The position numbers and the translations under genes were made by a program. The notes below the pieces were generated by a model, which made no database searches, was not told the origin of the DNA, and worked only from the letters and a program-made list of their open reading frames with translations. Shown piece after piece: positions 26,557 to 33,935 of a DNA stretch of 53,259 nucleotides; positions within the stretch are counted from its first letter, which is position 1; each line of letters begins with the position of its first letter. Origin of the DNA: a virus; the IMG/VR virus record IMGVR_UViG_3300029448_000057, positions 1-53,259 of that record; one strand, written 5' to 3'.

Positions 26557-27237
26557 ATGATACACCAATGGTCTTATAGCAGGTTATCCTGTTTTGAAAA
26601 ATGTCCCAAACAAGCTGAATTTAAATTTGTAAAAAGGATAAAGGAACCTGGAAGTCCAGCTATGGACCGTGGTAAAGATATGCATAAACTGTGTGAGGAA
26701 TACATCCGTGGGCACTTTGATGAAATACCAAAAGAGTTAAAAGACTTTGAAGACGGTTTTAATTTATTAAAAGACTTACATGAAAAGGGTCAAGTGATAT
26801 GTGAAAGTGACTGGGCTTTTACCAAAGAATGGGAAAAAACTGGTTGGTTTGAAGAGGATACTTGGGGCAGAGCTAAAGTAGATGCGTTTGTTTATGACGA
26901 GGGTAATAGTAAAGAAGCTAGGGTCATTGACTTTAAAACTGGTCGTTATGATGGTAATCAAGATGCACATAAAGAACAGTGTGAGCTATATGGTTCTATA
27001 GCTTTGAAACGCTACCCCGAACTAGAAAAAATTATTACAGAGATGTGGTATTTAGATCATAATAAGATTGACAAATATGTTTATGATCAAGACAGTATCA
27101 ATATAAAAAGAAATAAAATAGAAGTGAGGGCTATTGAGATGACAGAAGCTACTGAGTTTCCTGCTAAACCTCAAAAGTTCAAATGTAAATGGTGCTACTT
27201 TGGTAGACAAAATATGTGTAGAGAGGCTGCAGTATGA
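26557..27237 (+). CDS. Cas4/RecB-type PD-(D/E)XK nuclease with Fe-S cysteines
   Basis: 226 residues. WSYSRLSCFEKCP at the N-terminus, D109, then VIDFKTGR (D125, K127), the metal-binding core of the PD-(D/E)XK fold, and QCELYGSIALKRYP. Cysteines near both ends (C12 or C16, and C210, C213, C221 in KCKWCYFGRQNMC) match the 4Fe-4S arrangement of Cas4/AddB-like nucleases. The likely role is end resection in recombination. No cas1, cas2 or array is nearby, so it is not a CRISPR gene here. The start overlaps no gene; the stop overlaps the next gene by four. Confidence 0.85.
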   Translation: MIHQWSYSRLSCFEKCPKQAEFKFVKRIKEPGSPAMDRGKDMHKLCEEYIRGHFDEIPKELKDFEDGFNLLKDLHEKGQVICESDWAFTKEWEKTGWFEEDTWGRAKVDAFVYDEGNSKEARVIDFKTGRYDGNQDAHKEQCELYGSIALKRYPELEKIITEMWYLDHNKIDKYVYDQDSINIKRNKIEVRAIEMTEATEFPAKPQKFKCKWCYFGRQNMCREAAV

Positions 27238-27530
27238 CAACAAATATAAAAATGATAAAAATATTAGCTATGAAAGACGTTGATGACCTTGAAAAGTCAG
27301 AGAAGTCTTATGGGGATAGTTGGCGTAAGTATGACGGTATAAGTGCGTTTATGAATTTAGCTCGTAAATGGGATCGTATAGAGAACCAATCTAAAAATAA
27401 AAAGTATGATTTATTTGAGGCTATAAAAGAGGACATGTCTGATGAAGGCATATTAGATGACATACGAGATTTAAGGAGATATTGTTTATTAATAGAAAGC
27501 TATATGCTAGAACATCATTATAAGAAATAA
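27234..27530 (+). CDS. small phage protein, possibly Nmad1/DUF1599-like
   Basis: 98 residues, compact and helical. SYGDSWRKYDG, then FMNLARKWDRIE and ILDDIRDLRRYCLLIESYM, give a 'Y-G-x-S-W ... KxxRI ... DLxxYxxLI' order that resembles Nmad1 (nucleotide-modification-associated domain 1, DUF1599) proteins. Nmad1 members occur beside DNA base modification genes, which is the context here. By eye the match is suggestive, not firm. Both ends overlap neighbours by one to four bases, including the PolA start. Confidence 0.5.
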   Translation: MTTNIKMIKILAMKDVDDLEKSEKSYGDSWRKYDGISAFMNLARKWDRIENQSKNKKYDLFEAIKEDMSDEGILDDIRDLRRYCLLIESYMLEHHYKK

Positions 27531-29407
27531 TGTTACAAGAGTCTTTTTTTAAACCAGACTCTGATTGGAGTCCGCCTACAAGTTTTCCTAATCTAACTAC
27601 TGCTAAAGAAATAGCCATAGATTTAGAAACTTATGATCCTTTGCTACTTACTCATGGTCCAAGCTGGGCATTAGGTCAAGGTAGGATTATAGGTATCTGT
27701 GTCGCTACTGAAGGATACAAGGGTTATTTTCCTGTAGCTCATGAGAACGGTGCTAATTTAGATAAAGGTGTGGTTTACAGGTGGTTAGCTAATTTATTAG
27801 TTTGTAAGAACGATAAAATTTTTCATAACGCACAGTATGACGTAGGTTGGTTATTATCTGAAGGCTTTATTATTAATGGTAAGATACACGATACTATGAT
27901 GGCTGCTCCTTTAATAAATGAAAATGAGTACAGTTATTCATTAAATAATTTAGGTAAAAGGTTTTTAAATGAAATAAAAGATGAGTCCCTGTTGACAGAG
28001 GCAGCAGAGGCTTTAGGTATTAATCCTAAGTCAGAGATGTATAAATTAGAACCTAAGTATGTAGGTTTATATGGAGAACAAGATGCTGACTTAACTTACA
28101 GGTTATGGCAGGTATTAAAAAAGAAATTAGTAGAGGAGGGTGTAGAGGAAATATATGAGCTTGAGTCATCACTCATTAGAGTATTAATTGACATGCGTAA
28201 ACGTGGTGTAAGAGTTGACTTAGATAAAGCTGAACAGGTCGGTAAAAAACTAGAGAAGGAAGAAAACAAATTACTTGATCAAATTAAAAAAGATTATGGC
28301 TATCGCCCTGATCTATGGTCAGCAGCCTCTGTGGCACAGGTATTTGATAGAGCTGGGTTAAGCTACCCTACCTCGCCTAAATTAAAAGCTCCAAGTTTTA
28401 CAGCTGTGTGGTTAGAAGATCATAACCATAAGTTGCCTTTAGCTATCGGTAAGGCTAGAAAAATCAATAAAGCTAGAACTACTTTTATAGATAAGATGAT
28501 TATGGAACATCAGGTCAAAGGTAGGTTGCACGGTGAGTTACACCCATTAAGGTCAGACGACGGTGGTACTGTTACAGGAAGGTTTAGTTCAAGTAACCCT
28601 AACTTACAGCAAGTACCTGCTAGAGACCCAGAACTTGGACCTATGATACGTTCTTTGTTTTTACCTGAAGAAGATATGCACTGGGGTTGTTTTGATTACT
28701 CACAACAAGAACCTAGACTTACTGTGCATTATTCTGTAATGACTAATCAACAAGGGGCACAAGAAGCTGCAGATGAGTACCGTAACGAAAATGCAGACTT
28801 TCACCAGATAGTTGCTGACATGGCTAACATAAGTCGTAAAGAGGCAAAAGATATTAATCTTGGTCTAAGCTACGGTATGGGTAAAGAAAAGCTGACTAAG
28901 CAGTTAGGTATAAGTGTAGAAGAAGCGGAAAGGTTGTTTGAACAGTACCATGCAAGAGTGCCTTTTGTCCGTGGTCTACGAGACAGTGCAGCACGACTGG
29001 CTGCTAATAGAGGGTACATAACCACACTATTAGGTCGTAAGTGTAGGTTTAACTTATACGAGCCAAAGTTTGATAGAAATACTCCGTATCCTTACGAGAA
29101 AGCTATAGAGGTTTATGGAGATAAAATTAAAAGGGCTTTTACATATAAAGCTATGAATCGATTAATACAAGGTTCAGCAGCAGATATGACTAAGAAAGCA
29201 ATGTTAAATTTGTATAGGGAGGGGTTTTTAGCACATGCTCAAGTACACGATGAATTAGATATTTCAGTGGGGGATAAAAAAGAGTGTGACATAGTAGTTG
29301 AGATTATGCGTGACTGTGTTACACTTAAAGTTCCTAATAAAGTTGATGCTGAGATAGGTGTAAACTGGGGGAGTGTTGAAGATTATAAGGAGTATTTTGC
29401 TAAGTAA
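27530..29407 (+). CDS. polA: family A DNA polymerase with 3'-5' exonuclease
   Basis: 625 residues. The exonuclease DEDD motifs are D31-L-E33 (AIDLETYDP), HNAQYDVGW, and YGEQDADLTYRLW. In the polymerase, motif A is GCFDYSQQEPRLT (D389), motif B RKEAKDINLGLSYGMG, and motif C HAQVHDELDIS (H573-D574-E575). It lacks a 5'-3' exonuclease domain. In motif B the residue after INL's asparagine is Leu444, the position equivalent to E. coli Phe762, where phages carry Phe, Tyr or Leu. No CxxCxGxG DnaJ-like insert is seen. Genome replication enzyme. Its ATG overlaps the previous stop. Confidence 0.92.
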   Translation: MLQESFFKPDSDWSPPTSFPNLTTAKEIAIDLETYDPLLLTHGPSWALGQGRIIGICVATEGYKGYFPVAHENGANLDKGVVYRWLANLLVCKNDKIFHNAQYDVGWLLSEGFIINGKIHDTMMAAPLINENEYSYSLNNLGKRFLNEIKDESLLTEAAEALGINPKSEMYKLEPKYVGLYGEQDADLTYRLWQVLKKKLVEEGVEEIYELESSLIRVLIDMRKRGVRVDLDKAEQVGKKLEKEENKLLDQIKKDYGYRPDLWSAASVAQVFDRAGLSYPTSPKLKAPSFTAVWLEDHNHKLPLAIGKARKINKARTTFIDKMIMEHQVKGRLHGELHPLRSDDGGTVTGRFSSSNPNLQQVPARDPELGPMIRSLFLPEEDMHWGCFDYSQQEPRLTVHYSVMTNQQGAQEAADEYRNENADFHQIVADMANISRKEAKDINLGLSYGMGKEKLTKQLGISVEEAERLFEQYHARVPFVRGLRDSAARLAANRGYITTLLGRKCRFNLYEPKFDRNTPYPYEKAIEVYGDKIKRAFTYKAMNRLIQGSAADMTKKAMLNLYREGFLAHAQVHDELDISVGDKKECDIVVEIMRDCVTLKVPNKVDAEIGVNWGSVEDYKEYFAK

Positions 29408-29410
29408 CAG

Positions 29411-29737
29411 ATGAAAAAAACTGAGAGAAAAAAACTGTACTTTGAAATATACATGTTATACACTAACAGTGATATTACATTAGAAGATTTAGGCTATAAG
29501 TACGACATGTCAAAACAGAGAGTGTGGCAAATTATTAGGATGTCAAAGATAGGCATGAGTGATTACTATAAAGGATTAAAGGTATATAATGATATCAATA
29601 GGGACTTTAGAACAAACTACTCACACATGGGTAAGAGTTATGTAAACGAACTTATGCGTGCGTGGTTAAGGGAAAATAATATACGCTTAATTAAAAATGG
29701 CACAGAAAAGTTTACACAGGACTACGAGTTTAGCTGA
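29411..29737 (+). CDS. helix-turn-helix protein (sigma-70 region 4-like)
   Basis: 108 residues, three bases after polA. The sequence ITLEDLGYKYDMSKQRVWQII (residues ~23-43) matches the T/L-E-E-[LI]-G-x-x-x-x-x-S-x-x-R-V-x-Q-I form of the sigma factor region 4 helix-turn-helix. No region 2 is present, so it is not a full sigma factor. A transcription regulator or anti-sigma-like protein is likely. The rest is helical and Lys/Arg-rich. Its end overlaps the DUF1289 gene. Confidence 0.6.
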   Translation: MKKTERKKLYFEIYMLYTNSDITLEDLGYKYDMSKQRVWQIIRMSKIGMSDYYKGLKVYNDINRDFRTNYSHMGKSYVNELMRAWLRENNIRLIKNGTEKFTQDYEFS

Positions 29738-29954
29738 TTCTCCTTGTATCGGCACATGCTCTGTAACTCAGTGGGGAGATACTACCTGTAAGGGATGTGG
29801 CAGAACTGACCAAGAAATTAGGGAGTGGAACACATACTCAGATAATCAAAAGAAACTTATCGTTATTAACTGTTGGAACTTAGGTTACACACCTAGACAA
29901 AAAAGAGAGCTTGAAGAGGATCTCAAAAAAAGTAACCAATATCCTATAAATTAA
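29697..29954 (+). CDS. DUF1289 cysteine-rich protein
   Basis: 85 residues. SPCIGTC, then CKGCGRTDQEIREWN with C17, C21, C31 and C34, is the DUF1289 signature (a small metal- or Fe-S-binding module). Function unknown; it occurs in bacteria and some phages. The ATG at 29697 lies inside the HTH gene (41-base overlap) and lacks a clear ribosome site, so initiation may depend on coupling. The conserved part begins at residue 15. Confidence 0.75.
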   Translation: MAQKSLHRTTSLADSPCIGTCSVTQWGDTTCKGCGRTDQEIREWNTYSDNQKKLIVINCWNLGYTPRQKRELEEDLKKSNQYPIN

Positions 29955-30012
29955 TTTAATCCCCTATAAGTTATTAGGTAACTTTTAACCATATAACAAA
30001 GGAGGTATAAAT

Positions 30013-31044
30013 ATGGCACACCAAGTTGAAACTATGGCTTACGCTGGGCAAGTTCCCTGGCATGGCTTAGGAGTGAAAGTTGAAGATAACTTAACTCCCG
30101 ACGAGATGCTTGTACAAGCTGGACTTAATTGGACAGTTAGTAAAAGACATCTTTACACACACGCTGACCCTGATGTCAACGCTAGTGATGACTTGTTATT
30201 TGTTGACAAGTACTCAGTGTTGGTTAGGGATAGTGATAATAAAACCTTTGGTCCAGTCGGTCCCAAGTTCATACCAACCCAGAATAAGGATGCTTTTAAG
30301 TTCTTTAAAAAGTTTACTGATGCTGGTAATATGAAGATGGATACCGCTGGTTCACTTAAAAACGGTGAGCAGGTTTGGGGTTTAGCCAAAATTAATGATG
30401 GCTTTACTCTTCCTGGAGATGACCGTGTTTTAGGTTACTTATTATTAAGCGTGTCCCACACTTGGGGTAAAGCTAATGAGATTAGGTTTACTCCTATAAG
30501 AGTTGTGTGTAACAATACTTTGAGTTATGCTCTAGGTATGAAGGACACTATGGGCTCGTTTAAAATGAGTCATACACAAGTGTTCGACAACGACTTGATA
30601 TACGCTGCTGAGCAAGCACTAGGTATAGCTGATGACCAAATGAGTCTATACAAAGAGCAGGCAGAGTTCTTAAGTTCTAAGAGCTATACACAAGAAAAGG
30701 TAGTATCATACATTAGTGAGTTACTTCAACCTGACTTACTAAAACAACAGTCTGAGATGGAAAAAACTACTGAAATAAGGGCTATCGCTAATCGTCAAAC
30801 TATGCTTGACGAGTTTAAGATGATTCCTTCCCTTGTGCATTCTTCATTAGAGACACAACCTGGAGCCAACATGAAGTCCTCTAAAGGGACTTGGTGGGGT
30901 GCAGCGAATGCAGTTACTTACGTCATTGACCATAAGTGGGGTCGTGATAGAGATGCTTCGTTACACAACGCATGGTTTGGTGGACGTGCTAACCTTAAGA
31001 ATAAAGCGATGGATTTAGCCGTCGAATACGCTAAGGCAGCATAA
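30013..31044 (+). CDS. DUF932 phage/plasmid-like protein
   Basis: 343 residues. Starts MAHQVETMAYAGQVPWHGLG, with LLFVDKYSVLVRDSDNKTFG and IRVVCNNTLSYAL following: these are the diagnostic segments of the DUF932 family (TIGR03299-type phage/plasmid-like protein). Biochemical role unknown. A very strong ribosome binding site, AAAGGAGGT at 29998-30006, lies six bases before the ATG, so high expression is likely. Its stop overlaps the next ATG. Confidence 0.85.
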   Translation: MAHQVETMAYAGQVPWHGLGVKVEDNLTPDEMLVQAGLNWTVSKRHLYTHADPDVNASDDLLFVDKYSVLVRDSDNKTFGPVGPKFIPTQNKDAFKFFKKFTDAGNMKMDTAGSLKNGEQVWGLAKINDGFTLPGDDRVLGYLLLSVSHTWGKANEIRFTPIRVVCNNTLSYALGMKDTMGSFKMSHTQVFDNDLIYAAEQALGIADDQMSLYKEQAEFLSSKSYTQEKVVSYISELLQPDLLKQQSEMEKTTEIRAIANRQTMLDEFKMIPSLVHSSLETQPGANMKSSKGTWWGAANAVTYVIDHKWGRDRDASLHNAWFGGRANLKNKAMDLAVEYAKAA

Positions 31045-31343
31045 TGAGAGATTACAGCTACGAGGAACTAGCAGACCTTACACAAGAGTTGGCTGAGGAA
31101 CTCGTAGCTGTAGCTCGTGAAAGAGCTATTGAAAGAGGACTACCTACTCACCTTATCTCAGGTGCCATGCTCTTTGGTGCCGTTGCAGCTGCCATCCGTA
31201 TGGCTGAAGATCAAAGCGAAGATTCTGAATTAAGTTACGATGATATTGACTTTCACAGCCTATCAACTGTAATGAAAATCGGTCTTGACTCTGCGATTTT
31301 TTATTATGGCAACATACAAGAAGACTACGATACTTTACACTAA
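31044..31343 (+). CDS. small acidic hypothetical protein
   Basis: 99 residues, coupled to DUF932 by a TAATG overlap. It is acidic, mostly helical (EELADLTQELAEELVAVARERAIERG, shown in part) with a hydrophobic Ala/Met face around AMLFGAVAAAIRMAED. It has no known motif. Such small partners commonly follow DUF932, so a functional pair is possible but unproven. Promoter-like sequence follows in the gap before the next gene. Confidence 0.55.
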   Translation: MRDYSYEELADLTQELAEELVAVARERAIERGLPTHLISGAMLFGAVAAAIRMAEDQSEDSELSYDDIDFHSLSTVMKIGLDSAIFYYGNIQEDYDTLH

Positions 31344-31345
31344 TC

Positions 31346-31374
31346 TTTACTTTAATTACGATCTGTTATAATAT
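31346..31374 (+). promoter_or_regulatory. TTTACT-17-TAATAT promoter-like box
   Basis: TTTACT (31346-31351), 17 bases, TAATAT (31369-31374), with a consensus TATAAT also at 31367-31372. It lies in the gap before a gene with a good AAGGAG ribosome site. The same TTTACT-17-TAATAT arrangement occurs at 35164. Likely a sigma-70-type promoter. Confidence 0.55.
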
Positions 31375-31401
31375 TTACTATTATTAACTAAGGAGCATTT
31401 T

Positions 31402-31755
31402 ATGAGCAAAGAAAGTTTAAAAAAAAGTTTAACTTGGAAAGATCTGAGAGAACTTATCAACCTATCCACTAAGAGAAAATATAATAGAGTATTGAACATT
31501 GATTTTTTATTCACTAATATAAAAGAAAATTATAACGAACTAAATGAGGACACTGTTTTTATAGCTTCACCACTCATGGTTCATGAACACAAAGAGGGTA
31601 AAAAGTGTGAACCACACATGAGAATATCTGTATGGGTTCCTGGATTAAATCAAATAGTACTCGACTGTGATATGGATTTGTGGCGTAGTTATGAGTCTTT
31701 AGGTGATGCTACAGAAACATTAGTCGAACTTTTTCAAAACAAAGAGGTACATTAA
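31402..31755 (+). CDS. hypothetical protein
   Basis: 117 residues, unrecognised. Lys-rich N-terminus (KESLKKSLTWKDLREL), central hydrophobic-strand pattern with TVFIASPLMVHEHKEGKKC and RISVWVPGLNQIVLDCDMD, acidic C-terminal helix. Looks like a small alpha/beta domain, cytoplasmic. Own promoter-like box and AAGGAG ribosome site suggest a separately controlled first gene of a group of small accessory genes. The stop overlaps the next ATG. Confidence 0.55.
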   Translation: MSKESLKKSLTWKDLRELINLSTKRKYNRVLNIDFLFTNIKENYNELNEDTVFIASPLMVHEHKEGKKCEPHMRISVWVPGLNQIVLDCDMDLWRSYESLGDATETLVELFQNKEVH

Positions 31756-31991
31756 TGGAAATTACTAAAGATATTCCTATCCCTGAACTTAAAACCCCCA
31801 GCAGAAACAAATATGATTTGTGGAAAATGGAGGTAGGTGACAGTTTTGCTATACCATTTAACGATACTGATGCTGTTAAAGTTAGAACTGCTGTTAGTAA
31901 CTATGGACGCAGGAACGATAAAAAGTTTGTAACTCGTAAAGTTATGGAAGATGATCAAACTTTTTTACGTGTGTGGAGGATTGATGCCTGA
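31755..31991 (+). CDS. small paralogue A of a 'GDSF' phage protein pair
   Basis: 78 residues. KYDLWKMEVGDSFAIPF, AVKVRTAVSNYGRRNDKKF and TFLRVWRIDA form a pattern of strand, helix and a final VWR strand. The following gene repeats the pattern (LKTMKQGDGFF, KEANKIADSVYKYAKRYGKRF), so the two are probably tandem paralogues. Function unknown; small basic proteins of this kind often bind nucleic acid. Starts at the stop of the previous gene. Confidence 0.55.
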   Translation: MEITKDIPIPELKTPSRNKYDLWKMEVGDSFAIPFNDTDAVKVRTAVSNYGRRNDKKFVTRKVMEDDQTFLRVWRIDA

Positions 31992-32193
31992 TAAATATAA
32001 TCTTAAAACTATGAAGCAAGGTGACGGTTTTTTCCGTACTTGTGAGAGCAGGAAAGAAGCTAATAAAATAGCTGACTCAGTTTACAAATATGCTAAGAGA
32101 TATGGTAAAAGATTTACCACTAATATTAAACCATGGTTTCATAACAACTTTCAAATCTTAGTACAAAGGTTGCCTGATGAAACTGACACCTAA
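31984..32193 (+). CDS. small paralogue B of the 'GDSF' phage protein pair
   Basis: 69 residues from ATG 31984, preceded by GGAGG; a longer frame back to 31951 lies inside paralogue A and I reject it. NLKTMKQGDGFFRTCESRKE then KYAKRYGKRFTTNIK mirrors paralogue A in the order of conserved positions. Overlaps paralogue A by eight bases and the TerS gene by 17 bases. Function unknown. Tandem duplication followed by divergence is the simplest history. Confidence 0.55.
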   Translation: MPDKYNLKTMKQGDGFFRTCESRKEANKIADSVYKYAKRYGKRFTTNIKPWFHNNFQILVQRLPDETDT

Positions 32194-32647
32194 ACAAGAG
32201 AAGTTTGCTCAAGCAGTGGCTAAAGGTATGTCCAAAAAAGATGCTGCTATAGAAGCTGGTTACTCAGAAAAAAATGCTGGTAAAGCAGGCACTACCCTTA
32301 CCAGTGATCAATATCCCCTAGTACAAGACAGAATAAAAACCCTACAGACTAGAGCAGCAGATAAAGCTGAGTTGAGCCTTACTACTCACCTTACTGATTT
32401 AAAAGATATACGGGATGGTGCTATGCGTAATAATGCTTTCAGTGCAGCTGTAACAGCAGAAGTGGCTCGTGGTAAGGCAGCAGGTCTGTATGTTAATCGT
32501 AGTGAACTTACTGTTAATAGAGTTGACACTATGTCAAAAGATGAAGTGTTAGAAAGAATGAAACAACTTTATCATGAGACTGGTGGTATACTGCCACAAG
32601 GTAAGTTTATCGAAGGCGATTACGAAGAAATAGATAATACTGACTAG
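32177..32647 (+). CDS. terminase small subunit
   Basis: 156 residues. LTPKQEKFAQAVAKGMSKKDAAIEAGYSEKNA is, taken in pieces, the N-terminal helix-turn-helix opening of the Terminase_2 family (conserved 'LtpkQ..F...y..G....kAa..AGYs'), followed by an oligomerisation region and an acidic C-terminus (EGDYEEIDNTD) that would contact the large subunit. It recognises the packaging site. Unusually it is 7.3 kb upstream of the large subunit, with early-type small genes and the repeat region between. Confidence 0.75.
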   Translation: MKLTPKQEKFAQAVAKGMSKKDAAIEAGYSEKNAGKAGTTLTSDQYPLVQDRIKTLQTRAADKAELSLTTHLTDLKDIRDGAMRNNAFSAAVTAEVARGKAAGLYVNRSELTVNRVDTMSKDEVLERMKQLYHETGGILPQGKFIEGDYEEIDNTD

Positions 32648-32712
32648 TCCTTTACCATCATAACGATGTCGGGCTAAATAAGTTTACTTAATTAATTTAT
32701 ATGGAGGAACTT

Positions 32713-32847
32713 ATGAGTACAAAAGAAAAACGCATGACACCTGAAGAACGTAGACGTATCAGTAGCCAATACACTATCGCCCCTGCTTACAACAAGGGAG
32801 CCTATCAAGTTATACCTAAAAAAGACATCAAACATATAGGGAGGTAA
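32713..32847 (+). CDS. small basic hypothetical protein
   Basis: 44 residues, beginning MSTKEKRMTPEERRRISSQ and ending KKDIKHIGR. Preceded by ATGGAGGAACTT (good ribosome site GGAGG, seven bases away) and followed one base later by the next ATG, with GGGAGG at its end serving that gene. Composition is basic with a central Tyr/Pro/Ala section. I consider it a true gene because of the ribosome site and the tight spacing. Confidence 0.55.
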   Translation: MSTKEKRMTPEERRRISSQYTIAPAYNKGAYQVIPKKDIKHIGR

Positions 32848-32848
32848 C

Positions 32849-33157
32849 ATGACACAATACACTAACGAAGTTATAAGAGTTCACTTAATGCAAAAAGCTA
32901 AAGAGTGGGGCATGTCACCGATCATGTATTACTACCATGATGGTATAGCTGAAACAAGATATCAAGACGGTACTATAGAAGAATTACACAAGGGCGAGGA
33001 GAACCCACGTGTCTACCCTAGTGATTGGTCTGATGAAGATTATTTAGAACAGTTCATGCGTAGCGATGTGTTTAGGAGACAAGAAAAATATGAAGAGTGG
33101 CATAGTCTAAAAGTGGGTAAGGACGGGAGATTATATGATTCAATCATACAAGAATGA
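32849..33157 (+). CDS. hypothetical protein
   Basis: 102 residues, unrecognised. Amphipathic opening (TNEVIRVHLMQKAKEWGMSP), then Tyr-rich segments (MYYYHDGIAETRYQDG) and an acidic, Arg-containing C-terminal part (EQFMRSDVFRRQEKYEEW). No membrane segment and no metal motif. Ribosome site GGGAGG lies at the end of the preceding gene. Its end overlaps the next gene by 23 bases. Confidence 0.55.
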   Translation: MTQYTNEVIRVHLMQKAKEWGMSPIMYYYHDGIAETRYQDGTIEELHKGEENPRVYPSDWSDEDYLEQFMRSDVFRRQEKYEEWHSLKVGKDGRLYDSIIQE

Positions 33158-33713
33158 GATACGTCAGGATATTCATAATTGGATTAATAACTTTCTTAAT
33201 CATCCTAACCCAAACACTAGCGGTGAACTTCTCTGTCCATTTGCTAAATCTATACTCGACTCTGGGAAACTAAGAATAGAAGTCAACAGCACTTTATTTA
33301 GTCCTGCCTTTTACGACAAGATGATTCCTACTTTTGATCCTAGTAAAGAGGAAGTTTTAATACTTGCCTCTACTACTGATGATAGATCAAAAGCAGAGTT
33401 GTCTTCTTATTGTAAGTATGGTAACTATATACACTATTACAAAGATGATATTTATTTAATGGACTTTCACCCAGATAACAGTGATGAAGCTGAAGAGCAG
33501 TTTGGTACTAGTGACTATAGTGACGTTGATCCTGTTCCGTATACCATGCTGTTTGTACAAAAACTAAGTTCATTAGTGAAAGCATCAAGACAGCTACAGC
33601 TTAGAAATTATTATGATAAATGGGAACATCTTGATTATATTAATCTTGTAAAGCCTAGAGAAATACTCTGGAAAATGTTTAAGAATTATCATGCTAATAG
33701 GTTGACCAATTAG
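33135..33713 (+). CDS. hypothetical protein
   Basis: 192 residues, unrecognised. Helical N-terminus with IHNWINNFLNHPNPNT, then EVLILASTTDD and a Tyr-rich acidic middle (CKYGNYIHYYKDDIYLMDF), ending in a basic helix near LVKPREILWKMF. Possible alpha/beta fold but no catalytic signature. The start has GGGAG upstream and overlaps the previous gene. The 222 bases after it hold an RNA-structure candidate. Confidence 0.55.
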   Translation: MIQSYKNEIRQDIHNWINNFLNHPNPNTSGELLCPFAKSILDSGKLRIEVNSTLFSPAFYDKMIPTFDPSKEEVLILASTTDDRSKAELSSYCKYGNYIHYYKDDIYLMDFHPDNSDEAEEQFGTSDYSDVDPVPYTMLFVQKLSSLVKASRQLQLRNYYDKWEHLDYINLVKPREILWKMFKNYHANRLTN

Positions 33714-33726
33714 CATGACAATGAGA

Positions 33727-33853
33727 GACTGTCAGACTTCCTCTCCTGCTTGTTTGCTGGTGGGCTGCCCAAAGTTAGATGTGTGTGATATCCTTGACAG
33801 TCGGGGTTTATTGTTTTTACCTTTCATAGCGGATTAATCTAACACAGCAAACA
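33727..33853 (+). ncRNA. candidate structured RNA with pseudoknot
   Basis: In the 222-base gene gap three perfect inverted pairs interlock: GACTGTCA (33727-33734) with TGACAGTC (33795-33802); TGTTTGCTG (33751-33759) with CAGCAAACA (33845-33853); and GTTAGAT (33774-33780) with ATCTAAC (33837-33843). The second and third stack almost end to end (one-base gap on the 3' side), and the first pairs into the loop they enclose, which makes a pseudoknot. GGGCTGCCC sits in the 5' bulge. Could be a small RNA or a leader element for the gene at 33936. Confidence 0.5.
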
Positions 33854-33935
33854 CTCCCCTAAAACTTAGGATAATGCTAAGGACTAAAACCGATCTAGGT
33901 AATAATTACTTTTTAACTATAAAGGAGTAAATATT

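Noticed and set aside
26557-27237. Cas4 homologue as part of CRISPR adaptation
   Set aside because: No cas1, cas2 or array nearby; phages carry Cas4-like nucleases for recombination.
27530-29407. DnaJ-like insert in the polymerase as in HMO-2011-type phages
   Set aside because: No CxxCxGxG repeats are present between exonuclease and polymerase domains, so I do not assign this phage to that group.
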